A stretch of DNA of 64,000 nucleotides from NCBI RefSeq assembly GCF_017922435.1, contig NZ_VDEZ01000003.1:124001-188000 (forward strand). Direction: 5' to 3'. The position numbers were made by a program, and so were the translations under genes. This stretch comes from Thalassospira sp. ER-Se-21-Dark (GTDB lineage: Bacteria > Pseudomonadota > Alphaproteobacteria > Rhodospirillales > Thalassospiraceae). Under the pieces are notes generated by a model. It saw nothing but the letters and a program-made list of their open reading frames with translations. It ran no database searches and was not told the DNA's origin. Numbering within the stretch: position 1 is the first letter of the stretch; every line of letters starts with the position of its first letter. This document shows positions 1 through 8,383 of the stretch, piece after piece.

Positions 1-954
1 ATGGCCAAGATGATCGAGGCCCTTCATCCCGTCGCCATTCATATTTCGACCGAAGGCCCGCTGGGTCAGGCCGCACGGGCCTATTGCCTTAAGCGTGGCA
101 TTCCTTTTTCGACCGCCTATCACACGCGCTTCCCGGAATATATTCATGCCCGCTGGCGTCTGCCGCTTTCGATCCTTTATCGCGGCATGAAGCATTTCCA
201 CGGCAAATCGCAATCCGTCATGGTCGCAACCGAAACCCTGCGTCAGGAACTGTCCGACTGGGGCTTTAACAACCTGCAAATCTGGTCACGCGGTGTCGAT
301 CTGGACCTGTTCCGCCCCCGCCCGGAAGCCAGTTTTGGCGATTTCCCAAAACCGCACTGGCTGTTTGTCGGCCGGGTTGCGGTGGAAAAGAACATCGGCC
401 ACTTCCTTGATCTCGACTTGCCCGGCACAAAATTTGTCGTTGGCGATGGCCCGCAGCTAAATGAGCTCAAGGGCAAATATCCCAACGCGCAGTTTCTCGG
501 CAAAAAAACCGGTGAAGAACTGGCAACGGCCTTTGCCGCGGCCGACGTCTTTGTATTCCCCAGCAAGACCGACACTTTTGGCCTTGTGATCCTTGAAGCC
601 CTGGCGTCGGGCACCCCGGTTGCGGTTTTCCCGGTTCAGGGACCAGCCGATATCGTGCGTGGCACCAAGGCCGGCGCCATTGATGCCGACCTCCGCGAAG
701 CCGCCTTGGCCGCGTTGGAACTTAAAAGTGACGATGCCCGCGCGTTGGCCGAACAATATAGCTGGCGCAATTCGGCCGACCAGTTCCTGCACAATCTGGC
801 ACCGTTTTCCGGTGGATTTGATGGTGTTGAGGCAACCCGCATTTCACTGGATGACGCGGCAAATACCAGCACGGCAAAATCAAAGGTCGCAGAACCGGAT
901 CACGCGCCTGAAACCGCCGCAAGCAAGGCACCTGTTGGCCAACCAGCCCAATAG
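1..954 (+). CDS. Glycosyltransferase family 4, N-terminus cut off by the window edge
   Basis: A GT-B fold glycosyltransferase, probably moving a sugar onto a lipid or envelope glycan. The visible start (IHISTEGPLGQAARAYC) matches a point some 70-80 residues into family members, so the true start lies to the left of the window. The C-terminal nucleotide-sugar domain is clear: SRGVDLDLF at residues 97-104, LFVGRVAVEKN at 121-131, and the family motif around FPSKTDTFGLVILEALASG at 186-204, with the donor-binding Glu near 199. The last 40 residues are an Ala/Ser/Thr/Lys-rich tail that looks disordered. It converges on the next gene, with 13 bases between stops. The acceptor cannot be read from sequence; proximity to lipid A genes suggests envelope glycolipid or LPS work. 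Confidence 0.8.
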   Translation: MAKMIEALHPVAIHISTEGPLGQAARAYCLKRGIPFSTAYHTRFPEYIHARWRLPLSILYRGMKHFHGKSQSVMVATETLRQELSDWGFNNLQIWSRGVDLDLFRPRPEASFGDFPKPHWLFVGRVAVEKNIGHFLDLDLPGTKFVVGDGPQLNELKGKYPNAQFLGKKTGEELATAFAAADVFVFPSKTDTFGLVILEALASGTPVAVFPVQGPADIVRGTKAGAIDADLREAALAALELKSDDARALAEQYSWRNSADQFLHNLAPFSGGFDGVEATRISLDDAANTSTAKSKVAEPDHAPETAASKAPVGQPAQ

Positions 955-967
955 GCCGCACGCCTGA

Positions 968-1765
968 TCAACGATAAAGGCTTTTGCGCAAGGTGCGATA
1001 TGCCCAAAGACCATTAAGCGCATCCGTGCCCAACCAGCGACGGAACGGGCGCAGCATCAGATAGACCGGGCGCAGCAGCCTGATCACCTTGCGCAGCGGC
1101 ACCAATTGCGGTGCGGTTGCGCCGGCGGCCTCGACATAGGCCTGCCATCCGGCACGCAGTAATTCCGGACGTTTTTTAAATTCACGCTGGATGGAAAAAA
1201 CAAACAGCAAGATGTCGCGCGCCTGGGCATCAATTACCGGCATGCGGGCGTTCGGGTCTTCTTCGAAATCGATAAAGCCGATCTGATGATCGTCGCGCAG
1301 TGTCATGTTGCGAAGCAACGGCGCACCATGCGCGACCCCTTCGCTGTGCAATCTTGCCAGGGCCGCACCGGCGTCGACAACATGGCGACGGATGGCATCA
1401 TCATTGCCCTTGTCGACATCATCTTCGATGCAGGTTTTAAGGATGCGGCCATTATCGCCAATGGCAATCCAGTTTTCACCGACGTCAATCAGATCCGGCA
1501 CCAACACACCAAGGGCGGCAAGCTTGCGCAACGTCGCGGCCTCGCTTTCAAGGCCCTTTTGGCCGCCGGGCGATACGGTCGGGCGCAACAATGGAATACC
1601 GGTAATGTTGGCCGCAAAGCGCTGAACGCTGTGCCAGACTTTATGTTTGGCGGGCACAGCCTGTTTAACCCAAATGCGCCGGTTATCCCAGCGCAGCGGG
1701 AAAACCCGTGCACCGACACCCTGGGCCACGGTGCGTTCGACAAGTGCGTGGAGTTGCTCGTTCAT
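968..1765 (-). CDS. Kinase-fold (LPS core kinase-like) protein
   Basis: 265 residues with the layout of a small eukaryotic-like kinase fold of the Bud32/WaaP/RIO kind. Visible elements are a Lys near 34 (WVKQA), a Glu near 74-75 that could pair with it, a catalytic-loop-like HGAPLLRNM at 146-154 with the Asn at 153, and a DFG-like IDFEED with Asp at 166. The key positions are therefore present, so phosphotransfer is plausible. The usual HxD Asp is not seen: the loop reads HGAPLLRN. It lies head to head with msbA and next to Kdo/lipid A genes, which fits phosphorylation of an LPS core sugar or lipid, but the substrate is inferred from neighbourhood only. Confidence 0.55.
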   Translation of the reverse strand: MNEQLHALVERTVAQGVGARVFPLRWDNRRIWVKQAVPAKHKVWHSVQRFAANITGIPLLRPTVSPGGQKGLESEAATLRKLAALGVLVPDLIDVGENWIAIGDNGRILKTCIEDDVDKGNDDAIRRHVVDAGAALARLHSEGVAHGAPLLRNMTLRDDHQIGFIDFEEDPNARMPVIDAQARDILLFVFSIQREFKKRPELLRAGWQAYVEAAGATAPQLVPLRKVIRLLRPVYLMLRPFRRWLGTDALNGLWAYRTLRKSLYR

Positions 1766-1940
1766 TTATTTGTCTTATATGTCGCAGTTGGCAATCTGCT
1801 GTTATGCAGACCATTTTTGTGTCCGTTAAAGCGTCTCAGCAGCTTGCCGCCCTTGTCCGAGCGTGCTAGCAACAGCGCGAGTATTTTACTTTTATGATGC
1901 CGTATCCATAACGATAGTATCAATTCGATACAATCTGGAA

Positions 1941-3749
1941 ATGGCGAAGAAGGCCGGGATCAAATCATTGCCAAAGAATTCGTTGGATCATACTGCAGAA
2001 CACTGGGGTACCTGGCCGCTGGTCAAGCGTATCGTGCGAGATGCGGTTGCCCCCTATCTTGGCAAAATACTGCTTGCGCTTCTGTGCATGGCTCTGATGG
2101 CCGGGGCGACCGGCCTTTACGCACTTTTGATGGATCCGATCATCAATGATGTGTTCATCAACAAGAAGGAAAACATGCTGGTGCCCGTCGGGGCGGCGGT
2201 TCTTGGATCCTTTGCCCTCAAAGGCTTTGCCAACTATGGGCAGACAGTTTTGATGAGCTATGTCGGCGGGCGCATTCTGGCCGATCTGCAAAACAGCCTG
2301 TATGAGCACGTCATTCGCCTTGATATCGGCTTTTTCCACAGCACGAATACCGGCAAGCTGATCACGCGCTTTACCAACGACATCACTGCGATGCGCGCAG
2401 CAGTTTCAAACTCGCTGACCGGTTTTGGCAAAGACCTTCTGACTGCGGCCGTCCTTGTCGGCGTGATGTTCTACAAGGACTGGTTGCTGGCAATCATCGC
2501 CTTTACCGTATTTCCCGCTGCGATCTATCCGATTGCGCGATTGGGCAAGCGCATGCGCAAGGTGTCGGCCAACACCCAGCAACAGATTGGCGAATTCGCC
2601 ACCTTGCTTGAACAAACCTTCCAGGGCATTCGCCACGTGAAGGCATATGGCATGGAGCCCTATGAATGTTCGCGCATGGGCAAGCTGGTTGAAACCGTCT
2701 TCAAACTGAGCTTCAAGGCCTCGACGGTAAGCGCGCGTTCCTCCCCCATCATGGAAACACTTGGTGGTGCAGCGATTACCGCGATCATCATCTATGGTGG
2801 CAACCGCGTGATCGACGGGGCAAGCGACCCCGGAAGCTTCTTTGCCTTTATCACGGCATTGCTGCTGGCCTATGAGCCGGTCAAACGTCTGGCCAATATC
2901 AACATCACCTTGCAGCAAGGCCTTGCCGCATCCCAGCGCGTCTTCACGGTTCTTGATATCGAACCTGAAATCAAGGACGCACCGGATGCCAAGGAGCTCG
3001 CGGTTTCGGGTGGCAACATCAACTTCAAAAACGTTGCCTTTGCCTATACCCCTGAAATCACGGCACTGCGCGAGATTGATCTTGATATCAAGGCGGGCGA
3101 AACCGTGGCCCTTGTCGGCCCGTCGGGTGCGGGCAAATCGACCATCCTCAACCTGATCCCGCGTTTCTATGACATTGATCAGGGTGCGATCACCATTGAT
3201 GGTCAGGATATCCGCAATGTGACGCTTGAAAGCCTGCGCAAGGCAACCGCGCTTGTCAGTCAGGAAATCACACTGTTTGACGATACGGTGCGGGCCAATA
3301 TCGCCTATGGTCGCGCCGGCGCATCGGATGCCGAGATCGAAGAAGCCGCACGTCAGGCCGCCGCCCACGACTTTATCGGACAGCTTCAACATGGCTATGA
3401 CACGATTGTCGGCGAACATGGTGTGAAGCTGTCGGGTGGCCAGCGCCAGCGTATTGCGATTGCGCGCGCCATGCTGAAAAACGCGCCGATCCTGTTGCTT
3501 GATGAAGCGACCTCGGCCCTTGATACGGAATCCGAACGCCACATTCAGGGGGCTCTGGCCGAACTGATGAAAGGCCGGACCACCCTTGTGATTGCGCACC
3601 GTCTGTCGACCATCATTGATGCCGACAAGATTTGCGTTGTCAGCAATGGGCGCGTGACCGAACAAGGCAAACACGAAGAATTGCTAGCACTGGGAGGAGC
3701 TTATGCGCACCTCTATAACTTGCAATTCTCGGAAGAAAACGGAAACTGA
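1941..3749 (+). CDS. msbA: Lipid A export ABC transporter (MsbA type)
   Basis: 602-residue half-transporter with an N-terminal six-helix membrane domain and a C-terminal ATPase. It flips lipid A-core or a similar lipid across the inner membrane as a homodimer. Walker A (GPSGAGKST) is near residue 393, the signature LSGGQRQR near 497 and Walker B with ILLLDEATSALD near 517; all are canonical. The reading frame is open upstream to a GTG at 1863, but the extra 26 residues (Phe/Tyr-rich) do not resemble the family, so the ATG at 1941 (MAKKAGIKS) is preferred. The downstream DUF374, waaA, lpxK and lpxL-like genes follow on the same strand, which supports the lipid A role. Another lipid or peptide exporter of the MsbA subfamily cannot be excluded. 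Confidence 0.85.
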   Translation: MAKKAGIKSLPKNSLDHTAEHWGTWPLVKRIVRDAVAPYLGKILLALLCMALMAGATGLYALLMDPIINDVFINKKENMLVPVGAAVLGSFALKGFANYGQTVLMSYVGGRILADLQNSLYEHVIRLDIGFFHSTNTGKLITRFTNDITAMRAAVSNSLTGFGKDLLTAAVLVGVMFYKDWLLAIIAFTVFPAAIYPIARLGKRMRKVSANTQQQIGEFATLLEQTFQGIRHVKAYGMEPYECSRMGKLVETVFKLSFKASTVSARSSPIMETLGGAAITAIIIYGGNRVIDGASDPGSFFAFITALLLAYEPVKRLANINITLQQGLAASQRVFTVLDIEPEIKDAPDAKELAVSGGNINFKNVAFAYTPEITALREIDLDIKAGETVALVGPSGAGKSTILNLIPRFYDIDQGAITIDGQDIRNVTLESLRKATALVSQEITLFDDTVRANIAYGRAGASDAEIEEAARQAAAHDFIGQLQHGYDTIVGEHGVKLSGGQRQRIAIARAMLKNAPILLLDEATSALDTESERHIQGALAELMKGRTTLVIAHRLSTIIDADKICVVSNGRVTEQGKHEELLALGGAYAHLYNLQFSEENGN

Positions 3750-3775
3750 TCCGGACAACTTCGGGAATATCGGGC

Positions 3776-4543
3776 GTGCAGTGGCATAAACGGATCATAA
3801 AAAGCGATACAATGCGCAGCACACTGTGCTGGCTGGCGGCGTTTTATGTGCGCCTGATGCGTGCCACAGGACGCTGGCGTACCAAAGGTGGTGACCATCC
3901 GGCCCACTACCTGACAGAGGGCAAACCGTTTATCGTTGCATTCTGGCATCAACGTCTTTTGATGATGCCCTATACCTGGCGATCGGTCGGTGGTGACCGC
4001 CCGTTTAACATGCTGATTTCATCACATCGTGACGGGGAAATCATTTCTCGGACGATTGCGCGCTTTGATATCAAAACCATCGCTGGATCAACCGGCAAGG
4101 GCAAAGGCGGTGCCGCGGCACTGCGCCAGATTCTCAAGGCACTTAAAGCCGGCGAAGTTGTCGGCATGACGCCAGATGGGCCGCGCGGCCCGCGCATGCG
4201 GGCATCTGACGGGATCATTCAGGCCGCCCGTATGGCCGGTGTTCCGATTTTCCCGCTGACCTATTCGGCCTCCAACCGTAAGGTCATTCAAAGCTGGGAT
4301 CGTTTCATTTTACCCCTGCCCTTTTCACGCGGTGTTTTTCACTGGGGCGATCCGATTTTTGTCGCCCGCAAGCTTGATGACGAAGGCATGGAAGCCAAAC
4401 GGATCGAGCTTGAAAATGCCCTGACCAGGCTCACGCAGGAAACCGATCGTGAACTTGGTCTTGCGGTGATCCCGCCTGCGGCCCCCGATGAACTGCCCAA
4501 ACAAAAGCGATCTGCCATCGCGGCGGGGGAAACCGGGTCATGA
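3776..4543 (+). CDS. DUF374 lysophospholipid-acyltransferase-like protein
   Basis: 255 residues of the DUF374 family, distant relatives of glycerolipid acyltransferases that usually sit beside waaA in alphaproteobacteria. Family hallmarks are seen: VAFWHQRLLMMP at 54-65, SSHRDGE at 82-88 (the HxxxxD/E-like acyltransferase motif) and MTPDGPRGPR at 131-140. A GTG start at 3776 is chosen because the family normally has the preceding short helix (WHKRIIKSD) before LAAFYVRL; an ATG at 3812 is the alternative. The gene follows msbA by 26 bases and overlaps waaA by 4 (ATGA), so it should be cotranscribed. Membrane-associated lipid acylation is likely; donor and acceptor are unknown. Confidence 0.75.
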   Translation: MQWHKRIIKSDTMRSTLCWLAAFYVRLMRATGRWRTKGGDHPAHYLTEGKPFIVAFWHQRLLMMPYTWRSVGGDRPFNMLISSHRDGEIISRTIARFDIKTIAGSTGKGKGGAAALRQILKALKAGEVVGMTPDGPRGPRMRASDGIIQAARMAGVPIFPLTYSASNRKVIQSWDRFILPLPFSRGVFHWGDPIFVARKLDDEGMEAKRIELENALTRLTQETDRELGLAVIPPAAPDELPKQKRSAIAAGETGS

Positions 4544-5832
4544 GCCTGTTTTACGCCTATCGCGCGGCCACCCGCCTGCTTGGGCCGGCGCTAAACCTTT
4601 ATCTGAACCGTCGCAAAAACCGCGGCAAGGAAGACGCAGGCCGGATCGGTGAACGGTTTGGTCATCCGGGTGCGGCCCGTCCCAAAGGACATCTGGTGTG
4701 GATCCACGGGGCCAGTGTGGGGGAATCCCTGTCGGCCTTGCCGGTAATTGATGAAATCCGTCGTCTTTATCCGTCGGCATCCATTCTGGTGACGACCGGC
4801 ACGGTTACATCGGCGACCATGATGCATGCCCGCCTGCCCAAGGGCGTCATTCACCAGTTCGTCCCGATTGACCGTCAGGTCTGTGTCGCGCGTTTCCTCC
4901 ATCACTGGAAACCTGATGTCGCGCTTTGGCTTGAAAGTGACTTCTGGCCAAATCTGCTGACCAAGGCCAAGAAAGCCGGTGTCAGTCTTGCTTTGCTCAA
5001 TGGGCGCATTTCGGAAAAAAGCTTTAAGGGATACTCTCGCTATCCGTCCTTTATCCGGCCGGTTATTTCTGCGTTTGATCTGATTCTGACCCAAAGCGGT
5101 GACGAAACCGCACGGTTTGAAAGTCTCGGCGCGACATCGGTCCGGGCCGTTGGCAATCTTAAATTTGCCGCCCCGCCCCTGCCTGCCAATGAGGCTGATC
5201 TGGCAACGCTTCAGGAACAGATTGGTCATCGTCCGGTCTGGCTGGCCTCAAGCACGTTTAAGGGCGAGGAACATATTGCCGGCGACGTGCACAAAAAACT
5301 CGCCCGCGACCATAGCGGTGTGCTGACCGTCGTCGTACCGCGTCATCCCGACCGGGCCGACGATATTGAATCCGATCTGGTCGCACAGGGCCTGCAGGTA
5401 TCTCGCCGAAGCCTTGGCCACGACATCACCCCGGGTACCGATGTCTATCTTGCCGATACCATGGGTGAACTTGGCCTGTTTTATCGCATCGCGCCAATTG
5501 TCTTTATGGGCAAAACCCTGTCTGCGGGTGGCGGTCAAAACCCGCTGGAACCGGCACGATTGAACTGCGCCATTTTGCATGGCCCGGATATGAGCAACTT
5601 TGCCGCGATCAGCACCGAAATGCTGGCAAACGGTGCCTGCCGCCCGGTAACCGATGCAGATGATCTTGCAAGACAGGTTGCAGCCCTGCTTCGCGACCCT
5701 GATTCCGCCGGGAAAATCGCCAAAGCCGCACTTGATTACGCAAACTCCAAGGCCGAAGTGCTGGATCGAACGCTTGATGCCCTGCGCCCCTTGTTAGCGC
5801 AAAAGGGGATAAAGGAGGCCCGCGATGCGTGA
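4540..5832 (+). CDS. waaA: 3-deoxy-D-manno-octulosonic acid (Kdo) transferase
   Basis: 430-residue GT30 enzyme that transfers Kdo from CMP-Kdo to the lipid A precursor at the inner face of the membrane. The N-terminal hydrophobic anchor (LFYAYRAATRLLGPALNLYL) is followed by the acceptor-domain motif WIHGASVGE at about 53-61, containing the catalytic Glu. The C-terminal CMP-Kdo motif, KTLSAGGGQNPLEPA, is near 325-339. Length is normal for the family. It overlaps both neighbours (4 bases with the DUF374 gene, 8 bases with lpxK), giving a tightly packed lipid A operon. Whether it adds one or two Kdo residues cannot be told here. Confidence 0.93.
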   Translation: MSLFYAYRAATRLLGPALNLYLNRRKNRGKEDAGRIGERFGHPGAARPKGHLVWIHGASVGESLSALPVIDEIRRLYPSASILVTTGTVTSATMMHARLPKGVIHQFVPIDRQVCVARFLHHWKPDVALWLESDFWPNLLTKAKKAGVSLALLNGRISEKSFKGYSRYPSFIRPVISAFDLILTQSGDETARFESLGATSVRAVGNLKFAAPPLPANEADLATLQEQIGHRPVWLASSTFKGEEHIAGDVHKKLARDHSGVLTVVVPRHPDRADDIESDLVAQGLQVSRRSLGHDITPGTDVYLADTMGELGLFYRIAPIVFMGKTLSAGGGQNPLEPARLNCAILHGPDMSNFAAISTEMLANGACRPVTDADDLARQVAALLRDPDSAGKIAKAALDYANSKAEVLDRTLDALRPLLAQKGIKEARDA

Positions 5833-6796
5833 TCCGGAATTCTGGCAGCATGACGGCGTCATTCCCAAACTTCTAAGCCCGCTTTCCGCAGCTTGGCGGG
5901 CGGGCACCTGCTTTCGCAAACTGACAACCACGCCGCGCCATCCCGGCTGTCCGGTTTTTTGTGTCGGCAATTTCACTGTGGGTGGTGCCGGTAAAACCCC
6001 AACGGCTGTCGCACTGTACAATCTTCTGACGAACCTTGGCCGCACACCGCATTTCGTCAGCCGCGGCTATGGCGGTTCCCTTGAAGGTCCGCACCGCGTC
6101 AATCCGGGCATTGATACGGCCGACAAAGTCGGCGATGAACCGCTTTTGCTGGCGCAGCATGGCCCGGCGTGGATTTCACGCAACCGTGCCCTTGGCGCCG
6201 AAATGGCGGTTGATGCCGGTGCCAATGCGATCATTCTTGATGACGGATTGCAAAATCCAACCCTGATCAAGGATTGCAGCTTTGCTGTCATCGACAGCAA
6301 CTATGGCATTGGCAATGGCCGCGTCATGCCCGCAGGACCCATGCGCGAACCGCTGATCAGCGGGCTCGAGAAAGTGCGCGCCATCATTCTGATCGGCGAC
6401 AAGACGCCCGACTTCATCACGCGCCTTCCGGCTTCCGTTCCGGTGTTGCGCGCATCGATTGAGGCGATCAACGCGAGTGATTTCAATAAATCCCGCGTTC
6501 TGGCCTTTGCCGGCATTGGCCAACCATCGAAATTCTATGACAGCCTCCGAAAGGCTGGCGCGCAAATCATCCAGACACGTGATTTTTCAGATCACCACCC
6601 CTTTACGGTGCAAGAGCTTGGCGATCTGCGTGCCGAGGCGGCACGGCTTGATGCCAGACTTGTCACCACCCAAAAAGATCTGATGCGCTTGCCATTAAAG
6701 GATCGGGACGGCATAAGCAGTCTCGACATTCGTCTGGTGTTCGAGGCACCAGATCAGCTCGCAAAGATTGTGACATCAGTACTTGCCGATGGATAA
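5825..6796 (+). CDS. lpxK: Tetraacyldisaccharide 4'-kinase
   Basis: 323 residues; phosphorylates the 4' position of the lipid A disaccharide to make lipid IVA at the cytosolic membrane face. The P-loop, unusual in lying after an N-terminal membrane-binding segment, is seen at GNFTVGGAGKTPTAVAL (48-64). Other family motifs are SRGYGG at 79-84, GDEPLLLA at 103-110 and ILDDGLQNP at 137-145. It overlaps waaA by 8 bases and the acyltransferase gene by 8 bases. A purine-rich stretch, AAAGGGGATAAAGGAGG, inside the waaA 3' end provides the ribosome binding site. The assignment is clear. Confidence 0.95.
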   Translation: MRDPEFWQHDGVIPKLLSPLSAAWRAGTCFRKLTTTPRHPGCPVFCVGNFTVGGAGKTPTAVALYNLLTNLGRTPHFVSRGYGGSLEGPHRVNPGIDTADKVGDEPLLLAQHGPAWISRNRALGAEMAVDAGANAIILDDGLQNPTLIKDCSFAVIDSNYGIGNGRVMPAGPMREPLISGLEKVRAIILIGDKTPDFITRLPASVPVLRASIEAINASDFNKSRVLAFAGIGQPSKFYDSLRKAGAQIIQTRDFSDHHPFTVQELGDLRAEAARLDARLVTTQKDLMRLPLKDRDGISSLDIRLVFEAPDQLAKIVTSVLADG

Positions 6797-7688
6797 GAAC
6801 AGCCAACTTTACAAAATGCGCCAGAAATACATCTCCCACCCGCTGCAGGGTTTCGGGGCGTATCTGGTCTACTGGATGTTTGCCCTGATGCCCGTTGACA
6901 TGGCATCGGCGGTTGGCGGTTGGCTTATGCGTACCCTGGGCCCCAAAGTCGGTCAGACCAAAAAGGCACGCAACAATCTGGTTGCGGCGTTCCCGGAAAA
7001 GTCCCCCGAAGAGGTCGACAATATCATTGTTGGCATGTGGGACAATCTTGGCCGTTCGGCTGCCGAAATTCCCCATCTGCATAAAATGCGCCCGGGTGGC
7101 CCCCGCATTGAAATCGTTGGCATTGAAAATGGCCTTGCCACCAAGACCGATGAAAAACCCGGCCTGTTCTTTTCCGGTCACATCGGCAACTGGGAAGCGA
7201 CCATGTGCATCGCCGAGGTGCTTGATATGGACATGATGAGTGTCTATCGCGCACCGGATAATCCGTGGGTAGAAGGCCTGTTCATGCGGGCGCGCAAAAC
7301 CTTTAAGGGGAAACTGGTCAAAAAAGGCCCGGAAGGTGCACGTAAGCTCACGCGCTATCTAAAAGATGGCGGTCATGCCTGCATGCTGGTCGATCAAAAA
7401 ATGACAGATGGTATCGCCGTGCCGTTTTTTGGCCGGGATGCGATGACAGCCCCGGCACTGGCACAGTTTGCCCTCAAATACGATGCGCCAATCATTCCCG
7501 TACGGTCAGAACGCCTGAATGGTGCACATTTCCGCGTCACGTTCTATCCGCCACTTGAAGTCACCAAAACCGGTGATCGCCGCGCCGATACTCTTGCAAT
7601 CATGACCGATGTGAACGCCACCATGGAACACTGGATCCGTGAGCGCCCAGAACAATGGCTTTGGCTGCATCGCCGCTGGCCGAAGTAA
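6789..7688 (+). CDS. lpxL: Lipid A late acyltransferase (LpxL/HtrB-like)
   Basis: 299 residues with the LpxL/LpxM fold, which puts a secondary acyl chain on Kdo-lipid A. The catalytic HxxxxE motif is at FFSGHIGNWEATM (His 131, Glu 136). GRSAAE near 88-93 and the C-terminal PEQWLWLHRRWP near 287-298 are also family signatures. ATG at 6789 is taken as start because it lies within the lpxK end and gives the usual N-terminus; a TTG two codons upstream is possible. It ends the lipid A operon. LpxL is favoured over LpxM by position and general similarity only, so the acyl chain and its acceptor position are not certain. Confidence 0.85.
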   Translation: MDKNSQLYKMRQKYISHPLQGFGAYLVYWMFALMPVDMASAVGGWLMRTLGPKVGQTKKARNNLVAAFPEKSPEEVDNIIVGMWDNLGRSAAEIPHLHKMRPGGPRIEIVGIENGLATKTDEKPGLFFSGHIGNWEATMCIAEVLDMDMMSVYRAPDNPWVEGLFMRARKTFKGKLVKKGPEGARKLTRYLKDGGHACMLVDQKMTDGIAVPFFGRDAMTAPALAQFALKYDAPIIPVRSERLNGAHFRVTFYPPLEVTKTGDRRADTLAIMTDVNATMEHWIRERPEQWLWLHRRWPK

Positions 7689-7788
7689 ATCCGGCTGGCG
7701 TTTTGATCGGGTATTAACCGAATAGGAACCCTGTTGGCGCAGACTGGCATTTCGTCCGCTGTCGAACGCGTCTTCGGAGCCCGCCTTT

Positions 7789-8382
7789 TTGCGCCGCTTG
7801 CTGATCATTTTCTGTCTTATTCTGGCCGGGTCGATCTTTGTCGTCTGGCCGACGATGGCGCTTGATCAGGACGACACGACCATTCGTGAAACCGCACGTG
7901 ATATCCGGTTGCGAATCTCCGAGCTTGATCAGCAGCTCAAGGAACATCTGAAACGCGCCCTTGAAGAATTCGGCAGTCGGCAAGTTGAATGCACATCTGA
8001 TCAACCCCGAAAATCATTGTCGCAATGTATCGAAGAAGATGCGCGCGATCTGACGCGAACAACCATCACAATTGCCTCGGCCGGGAAGGATGATAAAAAC
8101 CTTCTTGATGATCTGGCCGATACCGAAGAGCGGTTTGCCCTGTTCACCCGCGAGATGAACAAAACCAATGATCTTCTGGCACGCGCAGGTGCAAGGCTTT
8201 ACCTCAACAGTCTTGATGTTGCACCGGAAATGGACCAGTTGCGCCGTGATGTGATTGTCTTTGTCGAACGCAAGCAGGCCTATGAACTGCGCACCAAACA
8301 GGCGCTTCTGATCGCAACGGTTGCCATCATTCTGATCGCAATCTTTTCACTGATCTTCGCCGTTATTCAGCGTTTCAGATAA
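7789..8382 (+). CDS. Small membrane protein with helical periplasmic domain, function unknown
   Basis: I do not recognise this 197-residue protein. It begins with a hydrophobic segment (LLIIFCLILAGSIFVVWP, residues 4-21) that could be a signal peptide or anchor. About 140 charged, helix-prone residues follow, with two cysteines near 65 and 78, and then a strong C-terminal membrane helix (ALLIATVAIILIAIFSLIFAVI, about 172-193) and a basic tail. This suggests a protein held in the inner membrane with its middle in the periplasm. The start is TTG at 7789; no better upstream ATG is visible. It stands 100 bases after the lipid A operon and its stop is 1 base from the convergent gamma-glutamyltransferase stop. 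Confidence 0.6.
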   Translation: MRRLLIIFCLILAGSIFVVWPTMALDQDDTTIRETARDIRLRISELDQQLKEHLKRALEEFGSRQVECTSDQPRKSLSQCIEEDARDLTRTTITIASAGKDDKNLLDDLADTEERFALFTREMNKTNDLLARAGARLYLNSLDVAPEMDQLRRDVIVFVERKQAYELRTKQALLIATVAIILIAIFSLIFAVIQRFR

Positions 8383-8383
8383 A

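Noticed and set aside
2406-3674. 422-codon minus-strand frame under msbA
   Set aside because: Antisense to canonical Walker and signature motifs of MsbA; no support.
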